The notes beneath the pieces are model-generated. The model did not search any database, was not told where the DNA came from, and saw nothing but the letters and a program-made list of their open reading frames with translations. The position numbers and the translations under genes are program-made. Shown one piece after another: positions 26,987 to 35,959 of a stretch of 64,000 nt of DNA. Origin of the DNA: Paracoccaceae bacterium (lineage in GTDB: Bacteria; Pseudomonadota; Alphaproteobacteria; Rhodobacterales; Rhodobacteraceae); the NCBI GenBank assembly GCA_030697175.1, contig JAUYQR010000011.1:310001-374000 (forward strand), in the 5' to 3' direction. Numbering within the stretch: position 1 is the stretch's first letter; each line of letters begins with the position of its first letter.

Positions 26987-28279
26987 TCATGTTTCAAGTA
27001 GCGCGCGAGAGAAATAGGCTGCGAAGGGCTGCAGCAGATAAGCCATCGGCGTTTGCGCACCGGTTTGAACGAACACGGCAACCGGCATTCCGGGCAACAG
27101 CCTGCGCGGGGCAAGTCGCTCGACTTGCCCGGGATCGAGAAGGATTTCAACCCTGTAGTATTGCAGACCTCCATTTGTGTCTGCCAAAGCATCTGCGGAA
27201 ATCACGGCAATCTTGCCAGTGAGCCGAGGCGCGTCGTGATCCGCCAGGGCCGCGACAGAGATTTCCACCGCTTGGTTCAGTCGGACGCTTTCGATGTTCG
27301 CCGGCGCTATCTTGGCACTAATCACCAGCGCGCGGTCTTGCGGGACAACATAGAGCGCTGGATCGGCCGCTCGCAGCACGGCGCGGGGGGTGGTGACTTG
27401 AAGGCCAAGAACCAGGCCGTCAACTGGCGCTCGCAGATCAAGACGAGCGATGCGGCCTTGGAGCGTCCGCTTTCGTTCCGTAAGTTCGATAAAGACAGGA
27501 GCGTTTTCGCGAAGTTGTTCGCCGGCTTCTTCGGTGCGCCGAGTGGCGAGGTTTGCGATCTGCATTTCAGCCTCGGTCACCAGACCGAGAACCTGAGCAC
27601 GGGAGGCGGCAAGATCACCAAGTTGGCCCTCCAACTGGCTGATCGCGCGCTTCAGCGGAAGAAGTGCGCCCTCTGCAACCAATCCTTTGGCGGCAAGGCG
27701 TTGCTGGGTCGCAAGTTCTGCCGCCACAAGCGTCGCCTGCTGCCTGATCGCAGCGATCTGTGCAGCAATCCCGGCGGATTGCGCGCGATAGAGGTCAATG
27801 CGACGGTCAAGATGCGACGTGGCGTCGATCAGGGCGGACCGTCTGGCTGCCCAAAGCCGGACTTGCCCATCAATCTGTGCGGCGATCACGGTGTCATGGC
27901 GCGCGCGCGCAATCACCTCTGGTGGAAATGCCGGGGTTGTCAGACCGTCGCGCTCCGCCACGAGGCGCGCATTTTCGGCGGCGAGTTCAGCAAGGCGGCC
28001 TTCGACAATGGCAAGGTCGGAGTTCAGAGCCGCCCCGTCAAGCCGCAGCAGGATCCGTCCTGCGGTGACGTGATCACCTTCCCGAACGAGGATGTCGGTA
28101 ACGACGCCCCCGTCAGGGTGCTGCACGATCTGGCGGTTTCGCTCCACTTGCACCCTCCCTTCCGCGATGATCGCTCCAGCGAGGGAGGTTGATACTGACC
28201 AGCCGCCAAGGCCCGCAACGAGCCAAAAGATCGCCAAAGTCCCAACGATCAGTGGCGTACGGATCGATAGGTCGCTCAT
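26987..28279 (-). CDS. Type I secretion membrane-fusion protein (HlyD family)
   Basis: 430 aa periplasmic adaptor. One N-terminal helix (VGTLAIFWLVAGLGGWSV) is followed by a lipoyl half (GRVQVERNRQIVQHPDGGVV), a long coiled-coil region around residues 90-260, the second lipoyl half (DLRAPVDGLVLGLQV) and a beta-barrel. It links the ABC exporter in the inner membrane to an outer-membrane channel. The stop-start overlap with the exporter gene is four bases. No TolC gene and no RTX-type substrate gene lie nearby. Confidence 0.92.
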   Translation of the reverse strand: MSDLSIRTPLIVGTLAIFWLVAGLGGWSVSTSLAGAIIAEGRVQVERNRQIVQHPDGGVVTDILVREGDHVTAGRILLRLDGAALNSDLAIVEGRLAELAAENARLVAERDGLTTPAFPPEVIARARHDTVIAAQIDGQVRLWAARRSALIDATSHLDRRIDLYRAQSAGIAAQIAAIRQQATLVAAELATQQRLAAKGLVAEGALLPLKRAISQLEGQLGDLAASRAQVLGLVTEAEMQIANLATRRTEEAGEQLRENAPVFIELTERKRTLQGRIARLDLRAPVDGLVLGLQVTTPRAVLRAADPALYVVPQDRALVISAKIAPANIESVRLNQAVEISVAALADHDAPRLTGKIAVISADALADTNGGLQYYRVEILLDPGQVERLAPRRLLPGMPVAVFVQTGAQTPMAYLLQPFAAYFSRALLET

Positions 28280-30036
28280 GCGGCACCGACGTGCGTAAAA
28301 ATGCGGGTGATATCGCCGGCATTGCGAACCATGTCGCGCAGGACGCTGTCGCGCGGGCCCATTGCAGCGACGGCGCCATCCTTCAACACCATCAGAAACT
28401 CGCAGTCCTGCAAGGCTGCCGGGCGGTGAGCCATGACAAGCACGATTGCACCGTTTGCCTTGGCACTGCGAATGGCATGACCAAGTGCGATTGACCCTTC
28501 GTTGTCTAGGCTGGAATCAGGCTCATCGAGAACCAGCATCACAGGGTCGCAATAAAGCGCGCGGGCCAGACCGATCCGCTGCAACTGGCCGCCTGAAAGC
28601 CCGCCCCCACCAGAGCCCACGATCGTGTCATAGCCTTGGGGAAGCCGAAGAATCATGTCGTGCGCCGCAGCCCGACGTGCCGCTTCCACGATGCGGGAAG
28701 GATCAGCGCTGGTGTCGAGCCGCGCTATATTTTCCGCAACCGTACCTTCGAACAGTGTGATCCTTTGCGGGAGATAACCGATGCAGCGCCCAAGCGTCGC
28801 GGGCTCATACTGATCGAGAGTGGCACCGCCAAGGCGAATTTGCCCCGCAACCGGCCTCCAGATTCCGGTCAACGCGCGGGCCAAGGCCGATTTGCCCGCC
28901 CCCGAGTTGCCGATGACACCCAATGCCTGGCCACTGTCCAGGTTAAGGCAAATGCTGCGAAGCACAGGTGTGTTTCCACCGGGCGGAACCATTGTTATCC
29001 CGGCAACCTCCAGCCGCGCCTCAGGTCGCGGCAGCGGCGTGCGCTGTTGGTCCGCCGGTGTACTCGAAAGCAATGCGGCAAGTCGAAGTCTGGCTTGCCG
29101 GGCACGGGCGATGGTGCCCCATTGTGCGACAATCATTTCCAGTGGCAGCAACGCGCGCCCCATCAGGATGGAGGACGCGATCATCGCCCCACCAGATACC
29201 TGACCGCCAATGGCCAGATAGGCGGCAAGCCCCAGCATCGCTGACTGAAGAAACAATCGGAAGGTGCGGGTAAAGACTGCCCAGCGACCCGCGATGTCCG
29301 CCGCGGAAAGGCCGTGCTGCAGCGCCAGCCGTCGGTGCGCGTGCCAACGGGTAAGCGCTGCCGGGGCCATGCCAAGCGCATGGACAACATCAAACTCTGC
29401 TTTCAGGGCATCACTTTGGCGGTCGGCCGCCTGCGATGCGCGATTGGCCTGAAGCAACGGTTCGTCTGTGGCCCTATGGTTCAGCCAACCCGCCAGCAGC
29501 AACAGTGCGCCACCCGATGCGGCCAACCAGCCAAGCCATGGATGAAAAACAAAAATCGCACCTATGAAGAGTGGCGTCCACGGCGTGTCGAGAACAGCCA
29601 AGAACACCGGAGACGCCCAAAATCGAGCGGTCTCGTTGATGTCATTCTGCGCGGAATGTGCCGCCGCATCGTTGCGAACTTCGCGCATCCGTGCGAGCGC
29701 TGCCGTAAGCACCCGATCATCCAGCGAGGCCTGCAAACGCACGGCGACGCGCGCTGTTATGCGGGCGCGGGCATGATCGATGACCCCCATCAAGACGAAC
29801 AGACCAGCCGCCAGAAGAGAAAGCGCCACCAGCGTTTCCGACGATCTTGAGACGAGCACGCGGTCGTAGACCTGCAACATGTAGAGCGGTGCCGTCAGCA
29901 TCAGCAAATTCACAAACACCGAAAAGACGAACGCCGCGAACAGGGCTGGGTTCAGAACCCTTCGCGCTGCATCCAGTTCTGCTGTCCCAGCGCACGCTCC
30001 TGTTGGAAAACCGGCCTTGCCAGACACCTCACGCAT
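28276..30036 (-). CDS. Type I secretion ABC exporter (PrtD-like)
   Basis: 586 aa fused permease-ATPase. Six hydrophobic helices occupy residues 20-310, opening with the PrtD-type FVNLLMLTAPLYMLQVYDRVL. The ATPase domain has Walker A GNSGAGKSA, signature LSGGQLQRIGLARA, Walker B LVLDEPDSSLD and the H-loop in MAHRPA. No N-terminal peptidase domain is present, so substrates should carry a C-terminal uncleaved signal. It heads a two-gene operon with HlyD and is divergent from mlaA. Confidence 0.92.
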   Translation of the reverse strand: MREVSGKAGFPTGACAGTAELDAARRVLNPALFAAFVFSVFVNLLMLTAPLYMLQVYDRVLVSRSSETLVALSLLAAGLFVLMGVIDHARARITARVAVRLQASLDDRVLTAALARMREVRNDAAAHSAQNDINETARFWASPVFLAVLDTPWTPLFIGAIFVFHPWLGWLAASGGALLLLAGWLNHRATDEPLLQANRASQAADRQSDALKAEFDVVHALGMAPAALTRWHAHRRLALQHGLSAADIAGRWAVFTRTFRLFLQSAMLGLAAYLAIGGQVSGGAMIASSILMGRALLPLEMIVAQWGTIARARQARLRLAALLSSTPADQQRTPLPRPEARLEVAGITMVPPGGNTPVLRSICLNLDSGQALGVIGNSGAGKSALARALTGIWRPVAGQIRLGGATLDQYEPATLGRCIGYLPQRITLFEGTVAENIARLDTSADPSRIVEAARRAAAHDMILRLPQGYDTIVGSGGGGLSGGQLQRIGLARALYCDPVMLVLDEPDSSLDNEGSIALGHAIRSAKANGAIVLVMAHRPAALQDCEFLMVLKDGAVAAMGPRDSVLRDMVRNAGDITRIFTHVGAA

Positions 30037-30176
30037 TCTACACTTCCGGCATCATTCTGCCGCCCGTCGTACGGCTGCGACATAGGGCGGTTGTGTTGCC
30101 GAGGTCACGAACATATGCCATGTCAATTCCTGCCAAGTCCTGCGCCAAGGGCTTTCATTGTTCGGACGTTAGGTAC

Positions 30177-30956
30177 ATGGGTCTGAGGATTCCCTTAATT
30201 CTGGACAGATTTCCGCGCTGGGCTTTCGCCCTGACCATTTTGGTGGTCGTTTCTGGCTGCGCCGGAAGCCCGCAGCCTGATGGAATAAACGATCCTTACG
30301 AACCGACGAATCGCCAGGTGCATGCGTTCAACCGCGGCGTCGACCGCATCCTCGTCGGCCCTGCCGCAAAGGGATATGGCACGATAGTGCCAATGTCGGC
30401 TCAGCGTGTGGTTGGCAATGTCGCCCGCACGCTGGACCTTCCGGGCGACATCGCGAACAATCTTTTGCAAGCAAACGTGGCCGACGCCGCGACGAACTCT
30501 CTCAGGTTGGCAATGAACCTGACAATGGGTGTGGTCGGCCTCTTCGACGCTGCAACTGCGCTTGGTCTGCCATCACAGCCGACGGATTTTGGCGAAACGC
30601 TGGCAATCTGGGGCGTGGGCGAAGGCGTCTACCTTGAAGTGCCGCTGATGGGGCCATCGACGGCGCGCGATGCGGCAGGGGCAGTCGTGGATATCGTTCT
30701 CAATCCCACCCGACTGGCATTTCCAAACCGCGAGGCTAACGCAGCCTCGATCGCCAAGTTGTTCGCACGGCTAGGTGATCGCAATCGTTACGCAGAAACG
30801 GTTGAATCGATCCTGTATGAAAGCGCAGACAGCTATGCGCAGGCGCGCCTTCTGTTCTTGCAAAACCGCAGGTTCGAATTGGGTCGGCAAGCACTTGGAA
30901 CCACTGCGCAAGACGATGCGTTCATCGACCCCTATGAGGACCCTTATGGCCAATAA
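30177..30956 (+). CDS. mlaA: MlaA (VacJ) lipoprotein of outer-membrane lipid asymmetry
   Basis: Outer-membrane lipoprotein that removes misplaced phospholipids from the outer leaflet and passes them to MlaC. The signal peptide ends in the lipobox VVSGC; the mature part opens with NDPYEPTNRQVHAFNRGVDR, followed by GYGTIVP and SQPTDFGETLAIWGVGEGVYL, all standard. From the ATG at 30177 it is 259 aa; an ATG at 30120 would add 19 residues and lengthen the signal peptide unusually. The end overlaps mlaC by 11 bases. Confidence 0.92.
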   Translation: MGLRIPLILDRFPRWAFALTILVVVSGCAGSPQPDGINDPYEPTNRQVHAFNRGVDRILVGPAAKGYGTIVPMSAQRVVGNVARTLDLPGDIANNLLQANVADAATNSLRLAMNLTMGVVGLFDAATALGLPSQPTDFGETLAIWGVGEGVYLEVPLMGPSTARDAAGAVVDIVLNPTRLAFPNREANAASIAKLFARLGDRNRYAETVESILYESADSYAQARLLFLQNRRFELGRQALGTTAQDDAFIDPYEDPYGQ

Positions 30957-31557
30957 TCCCTACTCCCCGTCGCGCCGCGCCGTTGCTGCCGGGTTGGTCG
31001 CAGCCATGGCAGCGGCCGCGTTGCCCCGCACGGCTGCTGCGCTGACGGTCGATCAGGCCAAACAGTTGATCGACAAGGCCGTTGCGGATGTGAACCAGAT
31101 CATAAACTCCGGCAAGTCGCAGAACGCCATGTATCCCGAGTTCGAGAAGGTGTTCACCCGCTACGCCGACGTCCCCACGATCGCCCGATCAGCGCTGGGA
31201 CCGGCGGCGCGATCGGCGTCGAAGGGCCAGCTTTCGTCCTTCACCAAGGCCTATCGGGGTTATCTCAGCCGGAAATACGGCCGCCGTTTCCGCGAGTTCA
31301 TCGGTGGCAAGATCGAGGTGAACGACGCCCGCGCGATAAAAAGCTACTATGAAGTGGTCTCGACCGCCTATCTTCAGGGTGAGGCACCGTTTGACCTGCG
31401 TTGGCATGTGTCCGACAAATCGGGCAAGAACCTGTTCTTCAACATCATCATCGAGGGCGTCAACATGTTGGCGTCCGAGCGCACCGAGATCGGCGCATTG
31501 CTGGACCAGCGCGGTGGGGATCTGGATCGCCTGATCAGCGACCTCTCGGACCTGTAG
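30946..31557 (+). CDS. mlaC: MlaC-type phospholipid-binding periplasmic protein
   Basis: 203 aa Ttg2D/MlaC family carrier that moves phospholipid between MlaA and the inner-membrane Mla complex. The N-terminus (SRRAVAAGLVAAMAAAALP) has an Arg pair before the hydrophobic stretch, so Tat export is possible. Conserved segments are TIARSALGPAARSAS and LRWHVSDKSGKNLFFNIIIEGVNM. It starts within the last codons of mlaA in another frame. The ABC part (MlaFED) is not here, so those genes must lie elsewhere if the system is complete. Confidence 0.92.
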   Translation: MANNPYSPSRRAVAAGLVAAMAAAALPRTAAALTVDQAKQLIDKAVADVNQIINSGKSQNAMYPEFEKVFTRYADVPTIARSALGPAARSASKGQLSSFTKAYRGYLSRKYGRRFREFIGGKIEVNDARAIKSYYEVVSTAYLQGEAPFDLRWHVSDKSGKNLFFNIIIEGVNMLASERTEIGALLDQRGGDLDRLISDLSDL

Positions 31558-31593
31558 CGTACCGCGAAGGCGAATCCGGCACGGGCGCCTGGA

Positions 31594-33801
31594 TCAGTTG
31601 CCCGTACCGAGAATGTCTTCGAGAATCTGCTCGACAATGTCCTTTTGGCCGCCTTCGGCACCGATGTCGGGCATGGGATCAACGTATGCTTCGGGCAGGG
31701 CATCTGTGTATTCCGGCTCTTGATAGTTCGGATCGGCCGCCACGTACTTTGACGGCGGAATTTCCATTTGCAGCGGTGTGGCAGGCAGGCCTTCGTTGAT
31801 CCGCACCATGACCTCGTGCCAAATCTCGGCAGGCAATCCTCCGCCGGTGACGCCAGTAAGGGGTGAGTTGTCGTCGTTGCCCATCCAGACACCGACCACG
31901 TAATCGGCGGTAAAGCCCACAAACCACGCATCTCGGGCGCCCTGGGTGGTGCCGGTCTTGCCGGCAGCGTCCCGGTCATCCAGCCGCGCGCGCTTGCCCG
32001 TGCCCGAGATCAGAACTTCGGACATCATGTAGGTCAGCGCACGCGCTGCCGTTTCGGAAATCACCCGCTCGCCGATACCACCGCCTTTTCCGAACAGCAC
32101 CTCGTCGTCACCCTGAAGCCGCAGTTCGTTCAATCCGTAAGGCGTGACGGCAGAACCACCGTTCAGGATGCCGGCATAGGCACCTGTCATTTCGATCAAG
32201 GTGGATTCAGAGGCGCCAAGGGCGAGGGCCGGGCCTTCCGCCATATTCGAGGCGATGCCGAATTCCGTAGCGACCTTGCGCACAAGATCACGTCCAACTG
32301 CTTCGGAGACGCGGACGGCAGGGATGTTGCGGCTTTCCGCCAAGGCCTGCGTCAGGGTGATGACCCCCTTGTAATCCTTGTCATAGTTCTGCGGTGTCCA
32401 AGGTCCTGAACCCGGGATGTTGATGGTAAGCGGAATATCCTCGACATAGTCCATTGGCGACCAGCCAAGGTCCATCGCCACGGCATAGGCGAACGGTTTG
32501 AAAGCCGAACCGGTCTGGCGCAGCGCTTGCGTGGCTCGGTTGAAATCGCCAGCATTCGGCAGGTTCCGACCGCCGACCATGGCGCGCACGGCACCATCCG
32601 CACTCATCACCACGATCGCGGCCTGCGCCTTTGATCCGGCCTTGACCTTGGTATCGAAGATGTAGGCAAGCGCCTCTTCTGCTTTCTTTTGCAGCCCTTG
32701 ATCAAGGGTGGTTTCGATAATCACGTCTTCCGTCGTATCGCCCGCCAGAAAATCCGGCGCGGTGTCCATGACCCAGTCGGCGAAGAAGCCGCCGGTCTTC
32801 TGCTCGGCCGCCTTTGACAACGAAGCCGGTTTGTCACGCGCCTCATCGGCCTCGGCGGCTGTCAGGTAGCCCTGCTCTTCCATCAGACCGATCACCACGT
32901 TGGCGCGGGCGCGTGCCCGCTCCAGGCTGGCCGTCGGCGCAAAGGTGGACGGCGCTTTCAAAAGACCGGCTAACATCGCGGCTTCGGCACTGGTCACCTT
33001 GTTTGCAGACTTGCCGAAGTATCGCTGTGCCGCCGCCTCGAAACCGCGCGCACCAGCGCCCAGATAGGCTCGGTTGAAGTAGATCGTAAGGATTTCCTCC
33101 TTCGAATACTTCGCTTCCATCGCCATTGCGTAGGGCACTTCTTTCAACTTGCGCCAGATACCGCCGCGTCGGCAGTCGGCCTCATATTCCCTTTCCGATT
33201 TCCAGGTCGCCGAATCGTAAGGAACTCCAAGGCAAAGCAGCTTTGCTACCTGCTGGGTGATGGTGGAACCGCCGTTCCCTTCCAACGGACCGCGGCCTTC
33301 GGACAGGTTGATCCGGATCGCGCTGGCAATACCCCGCGGGCTGATCCCGAAATGCCAGTAGAAGCGTTTGTCCTCGGTCGCCACAACAGCATCGTGCAAA
33401 TAGGGCGAGACCGTATCGGCCGTTATCGTGCCGCCGAACGTTTCGCCGCGCCAGGCATACACCTTGCCGTCGCGGTCAAGCATGGTGACCGATCCACGCG
33501 CTCTGGCATCCATAAGATCAGCAACGGGCGGAAGTTGCGCATAGAAATAGAACACGATCCCCGCAAGGATCAGCGCACTGACCGCTCCCAGGCGCCAGAT
33601 CACGGCCCAGGCCAACCGCCACAACGCCAGAATCGCGCCGACGACAAGGCCATGCCTTCGCGGCGACCTGGCCCGTCGCTGTCGGGAAGGTTTGCGGGCC
33701 GGGTCGGCGGGCTTGCGCGGCCCGCTACCCCCCGAGGTTGCCTTGGTCGCATAGCGCCTGTCCGCCACCAGAGGCCTGCGCCCGCCGATCTTTCCCGCCA
33801 T
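31594..33801 (-). CDS. Class A penicillin-binding protein 1A (transglycosylase/transpeptidase)
   Basis: 735 aa peptidoglycan synthase. A basic cytosolic tail is followed by one helix near residues 60-95. The transglycosylase domain shows EDKRFYWHFGISPRG and GGSTITQQVAKLL; the transpeptidase domain has the SxxK serine in TGSAFKPFAYA, SRN as motif two and KTGTTQGARDAWFVG as motif three. A PBP1A of the Rhodobacteraceae short type lacking an OB insert is most likely. I chose the ATG at 33801; an in-frame GTG at 33870 is possible. Divergent from glnK. Confidence 0.92.
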   Translation of the reverse strand: MAGKIGGRRPLVADRRYATKATSGGSGPRKPADPARKPSRQRRARSPRRHGLVVGAILALWRLAWAVIWRLGAVSALILAGIVFYFYAQLPPVADLMDARARGSVTMLDRDGKVYAWRGETFGGTITADTVSPYLHDAVVATEDKRFYWHFGISPRGIASAIRINLSEGRGPLEGNGGSTITQQVAKLLCLGVPYDSATWKSEREYEADCRRGGIWRKLKEVPYAMAMEAKYSKEEILTIYFNRAYLGAGARGFEAAAQRYFGKSANKVTSAEAAMLAGLLKAPSTFAPTASLERARARANVVIGLMEEQGYLTAAEADEARDKPASLSKAAEQKTGGFFADWVMDTAPDFLAGDTTEDVIIETTLDQGLQKKAEEALAYIFDTKVKAGSKAQAAIVVMSADGAVRAMVGGRNLPNAGDFNRATQALRQTGSAFKPFAYAVAMDLGWSPMDYVEDIPLTINIPGSGPWTPQNYDKDYKGVITLTQALAESRNIPAVRVSEAVGRDLVRKVATEFGIASNMAEGPALALGASESTLIEMTGAYAGILNGGSAVTPYGLNELRLQGDDEVLFGKGGGIGERVISETAARALTYMMSEVLISGTGKRARLDDRDAAGKTGTTQGARDAWFVGFTADYVVGVWMGNDDNSPLTGVTGGGLPAEIWHEVMVRINEGLPATPLQMEIPPSKYVAADPNYQEPEYTDALPEAYVDPMPDIGAEGGQKDIVEQILEDILGTGN

Positions 33802-33933
33802 GCTCGCCTGCCCGCCATTTTTGCGCGATCTGATTGACTGCAAGGATACCCGGGAAAATCGGGAAAGCACAGATTGGCCAACCTCGATTCGAATTTGCTT
33901 ATCGCTTAAAATTTAGCCATTGCCGCATATAAG

Positions 33934-33948
33934 TGCAAAATTTGTGCA
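33934..33948. promoter_or_regulatory. TGCA-N7-TGCA element upstream of glnK
   Basis: Two TGCA half-sites (33934-33937 and 33945-33948) flank AAAATTTG about 124 bases before glnK. NtrC boxes have the same half-sites but a total length of 17, not 15, so this is only a weak candidate for nitrogen control. No clear sigma-54 promoter was found. Confidence 0.25.
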
Positions 33949-34071
33949 ACTGGACGTCCGGTCTGGCCGATTCTCGCCGCCGTTTTCTTGTGCTGCCGAC
34001 CCATTGCCCTGCCTCATTGCTGCGAGAGATCCCGCGCCCTCGGGGGACCGCAACGACAGAAGGGGAAAGAA

Positions 34072-34410
34072 GTGAAGCTCATTATCGCAGCAATCAAGCC
34101 GTTCAAGCTTGAGGAAGTTCGCGAAGCGCTGACCGCCATCGGCGTGCGCGGAATGATGGTGACAGAGATCAAGGGTTTCGGCAGCCAGTCCGGCCACACC
34201 GAGATCTACCGTGGCGCCGAATATGCCGTGAACTTTGTACCGAAGGTCCGGCTGGAAATCGTCGTGGCCGACGGTTTGGCCGACCAGGTTGTCAGCACCA
34301 TCCAGAAGACAGCAAAGACCGACAAGATCGGCGACGGAAAGATTTTCGTCCTCGACGTGCAACACGCCGTGCGGGTGCGCACCGGCGAAACCGATGACGA
34401 TGCGCTGTGA
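34072..34410 (+). CDS. glnK: P-II nitrogen regulatory protein GlnK
   Basis: 112 aa, exact P-II length, with a GTG start preceded by AAGGGGAAAG. The T-loop GHTEIYRGAEYAVNF carries the uridylylation site Tyr51, and the ATP/2-oxoglutarate site KIGDGKIFV is intact. Unmodified GlnK blocks AmtB when nitrogen is plentiful; the amtB gene follows 29 bases later, the usual pair. Expression is expected to depend on NtrC. Confidence 0.96.
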   Translation: MKLIIAAIKPFKLEEVREALTAIGVRGMMVTEIKGFGSQSGHTEIYRGAEYAVNFVPKVRLEIVVADGLADQVVSTIQKTAKTDKIGDGKIFVLDVQHAVRVRTGETDDDAL

Positions 34411-34439
34411 TGCGTGTGGGGCAAGGGGAAACCACGGAA

Positions 34440-35807
34440 ATGATCAAACTTGCGAAATATTCTGGCTTGGGTGCGCTGGGAGCGTCGCTGTTCGCCAGCC
34501 TGCCTGCTTGGGCGCAGGATGCGGCAGCTGAAACGACTGAAGCGGCAACCGATGTCGTGGCCGAGGTCGTCCCTGTTATGGACAAGGGCGACACCGCGTT
34601 CATGATGATCTCCACCGTTTTGGTGCTGTTCATGATCCTGCCGGGTCTGGCACTGTTCTACGGCGGCCTCGTGCGCACCAAGAACATGCTTTCGCTGCTG
34701 ATGCAGTCGACGGTGATCACCGCGCTGGTGATCGTGATCTACATTTTCTGGGGCTATTCGATGTCGTTTGGCGATGCCGCATCGCCTTATTGGGGTGGGC
34801 TGGGCAAGGCCTTCCTGTCCGGCGTGACACTGGAATCGATGGCTGCCACCTTCTCGGCCGGGTTCGTCATACCCGAATTCGTGTTCATTTCGTTCCAGAT
34901 GACTTTCGCCTGCATCACCGCGGTCCTGATCGTCGGCGCTTTTGCGGAGAGGATCAAGTTCGGCTCGCTTCTGGTGTTCGTGGCCCTTTGGGTGACGATC
35001 GTCTACTTCCCGATCGCCCATATGGTCTGGGACTCGGATGGTCTGATCTACGGCTGGGGTGCGCTTGACTTTGCCGGCGGCACCGTTGTGCACATCAACG
35101 CTGGTATCGCGGCTCTGGTCGGCTGCCTGATCATCGGCAAGCGGGTCGGCTACGGCAAGGACAACATGGCACCGCACTCGATGACCTTGACGATGGTCGG
35201 CGCGTCGATGCTGTGGGTGGGCTGGTTCGGCTTCAACGCCGGCTCCAACCTCGAAGCCAACGGCGGCGCGGGCCTTGCGATGATCAATACCTTTACGGCC
35301 ACCGCCGGTGCCACTCTGGCTTGGGTGCTGGTCGAGATCGTGGCGCGCGGCAAGGCGTCCATGCTTGGTGCGGTGTCGGGTGTTGTGACAGGTCTGGTCG
35401 CCGTCACTCCGGCAGCGGGCTTTGCCGGACCGGTTGGTGCGATCGTGCTGGGCGCTGTTGCGTCGGTTGCTTGCTACTTCTTCGTGTCGACCGTGAAGCA
35501 CAAGCTGAACTACGACGACAGCCTTGACGTGTTCGGCATCCACGGTGTTGCCGGTATCATCGGCGCCGTCGGCACCGCCGTCGTCAACGATCCGTCGATG
35601 GGTGGCATCGGCTACGGCGGCGCGGCAATGGGCACCCAGGTCATGATCCAGATCCAGGCCGTTCTGGTGACGATCATCTGGTGTGGCGTGGTCTCGGCAG
35701 TCCTTTACTACGCGGTCAATGCGGTGATGGGTCTGCGCGTCAAGGAAGAGCAAGAGCGCGAGGGCCTCGACCTCACCTCGCACGGCGAACGCGCCTACAA
35801 CATGTGA
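34440..35807 (+). CDS. amtB: Ammonium transporter AmtB
   Basis: 455 aa inner-membrane channel for ammonium. A cleavable signal peptide (ending AWAQ, residue 21) precedes 11 helices. Typical segments: LVLFMILPGLALFYGGLVRTKN, the signature DFAGGTVVHINAGIAALVG with the pore His, GWFGFNAGSNL and FGIHGVAGIIGA with the second pore His. The ATG at 34440 matches the signal peptide; an upstream in-frame ATG at 34407 adds 11 residues. Three hairpins follow the gene. Confidence 0.96.
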   Translation: MIKLAKYSGLGALGASLFASLPAWAQDAAAETTEAATDVVAEVVPVMDKGDTAFMMISTVLVLFMILPGLALFYGGLVRTKNMLSLLMQSTVITALVIVIYIFWGYSMSFGDAASPYWGGLGKAFLSGVTLESMAATFSAGFVIPEFVFISFQMTFACITAVLIVGAFAERIKFGSLLVFVALWVTIVYFPIAHMVWDSDGLIYGWGALDFAGGTVVHINAGIAALVGCLIIGKRVGYGKDNMAPHSMTLTMVGASMLWVGWFGFNAGSNLEANGGAGLAMINTFTATAGATLAWVLVEIVARGKASMLGAVSGVVTGLVAVTPAAGFAGPVGAIVLGAVASVACYFFVSTVKHKLNYDDSLDVFGIHGVAGIIGAVGTAVVNDPSMGGIGYGGAAMGTQVMIQIQAVLVTIIWCGVVSAVLYYAVNAVMGLRVKEEQEREGLDLTSHGERAYNM

Positions 35808-35812
35808 CTTTG

Positions 35813-35918
35813 CCGGGGCCGGCTCATCTGGCCCCGGGTCTGCCTGGCGGGATCTCCTCCCCCTGCCAGATTGCCTCAACGGCCCGTGGGTCCTCCCCCC
35901 ACGGGCCGCTTTTGTTTA
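35813..35918 (+). terminator. Hairpin cluster and terminator after amtB
   Basis: CCGGGGCC (35813-35820) pairs with GGCCCCGG (35830-35837). A weaker stem follows near 35844-35869. The third, GGCCCGTGGG (35881-35890) with CCCACGGGCC (35898-35907), is followed by GCTTTTGTTT and is a clear rho-independent terminator. The next gene starts 42 bases later on the same strand. Confidence 0.8.
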
Positions 35919-35959
35919 TGGGCACCTCTGTCATCGGTCCGGGCAAGTTGTTAGGGTGG

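Noticed and set aside
33934-33948. A true NtrC box upstream of glnK
   Set aside because: Half-sites match but the spacing is two bases short of the known consensus, and no sigma-54 promoter was found; kept only as a weak element.
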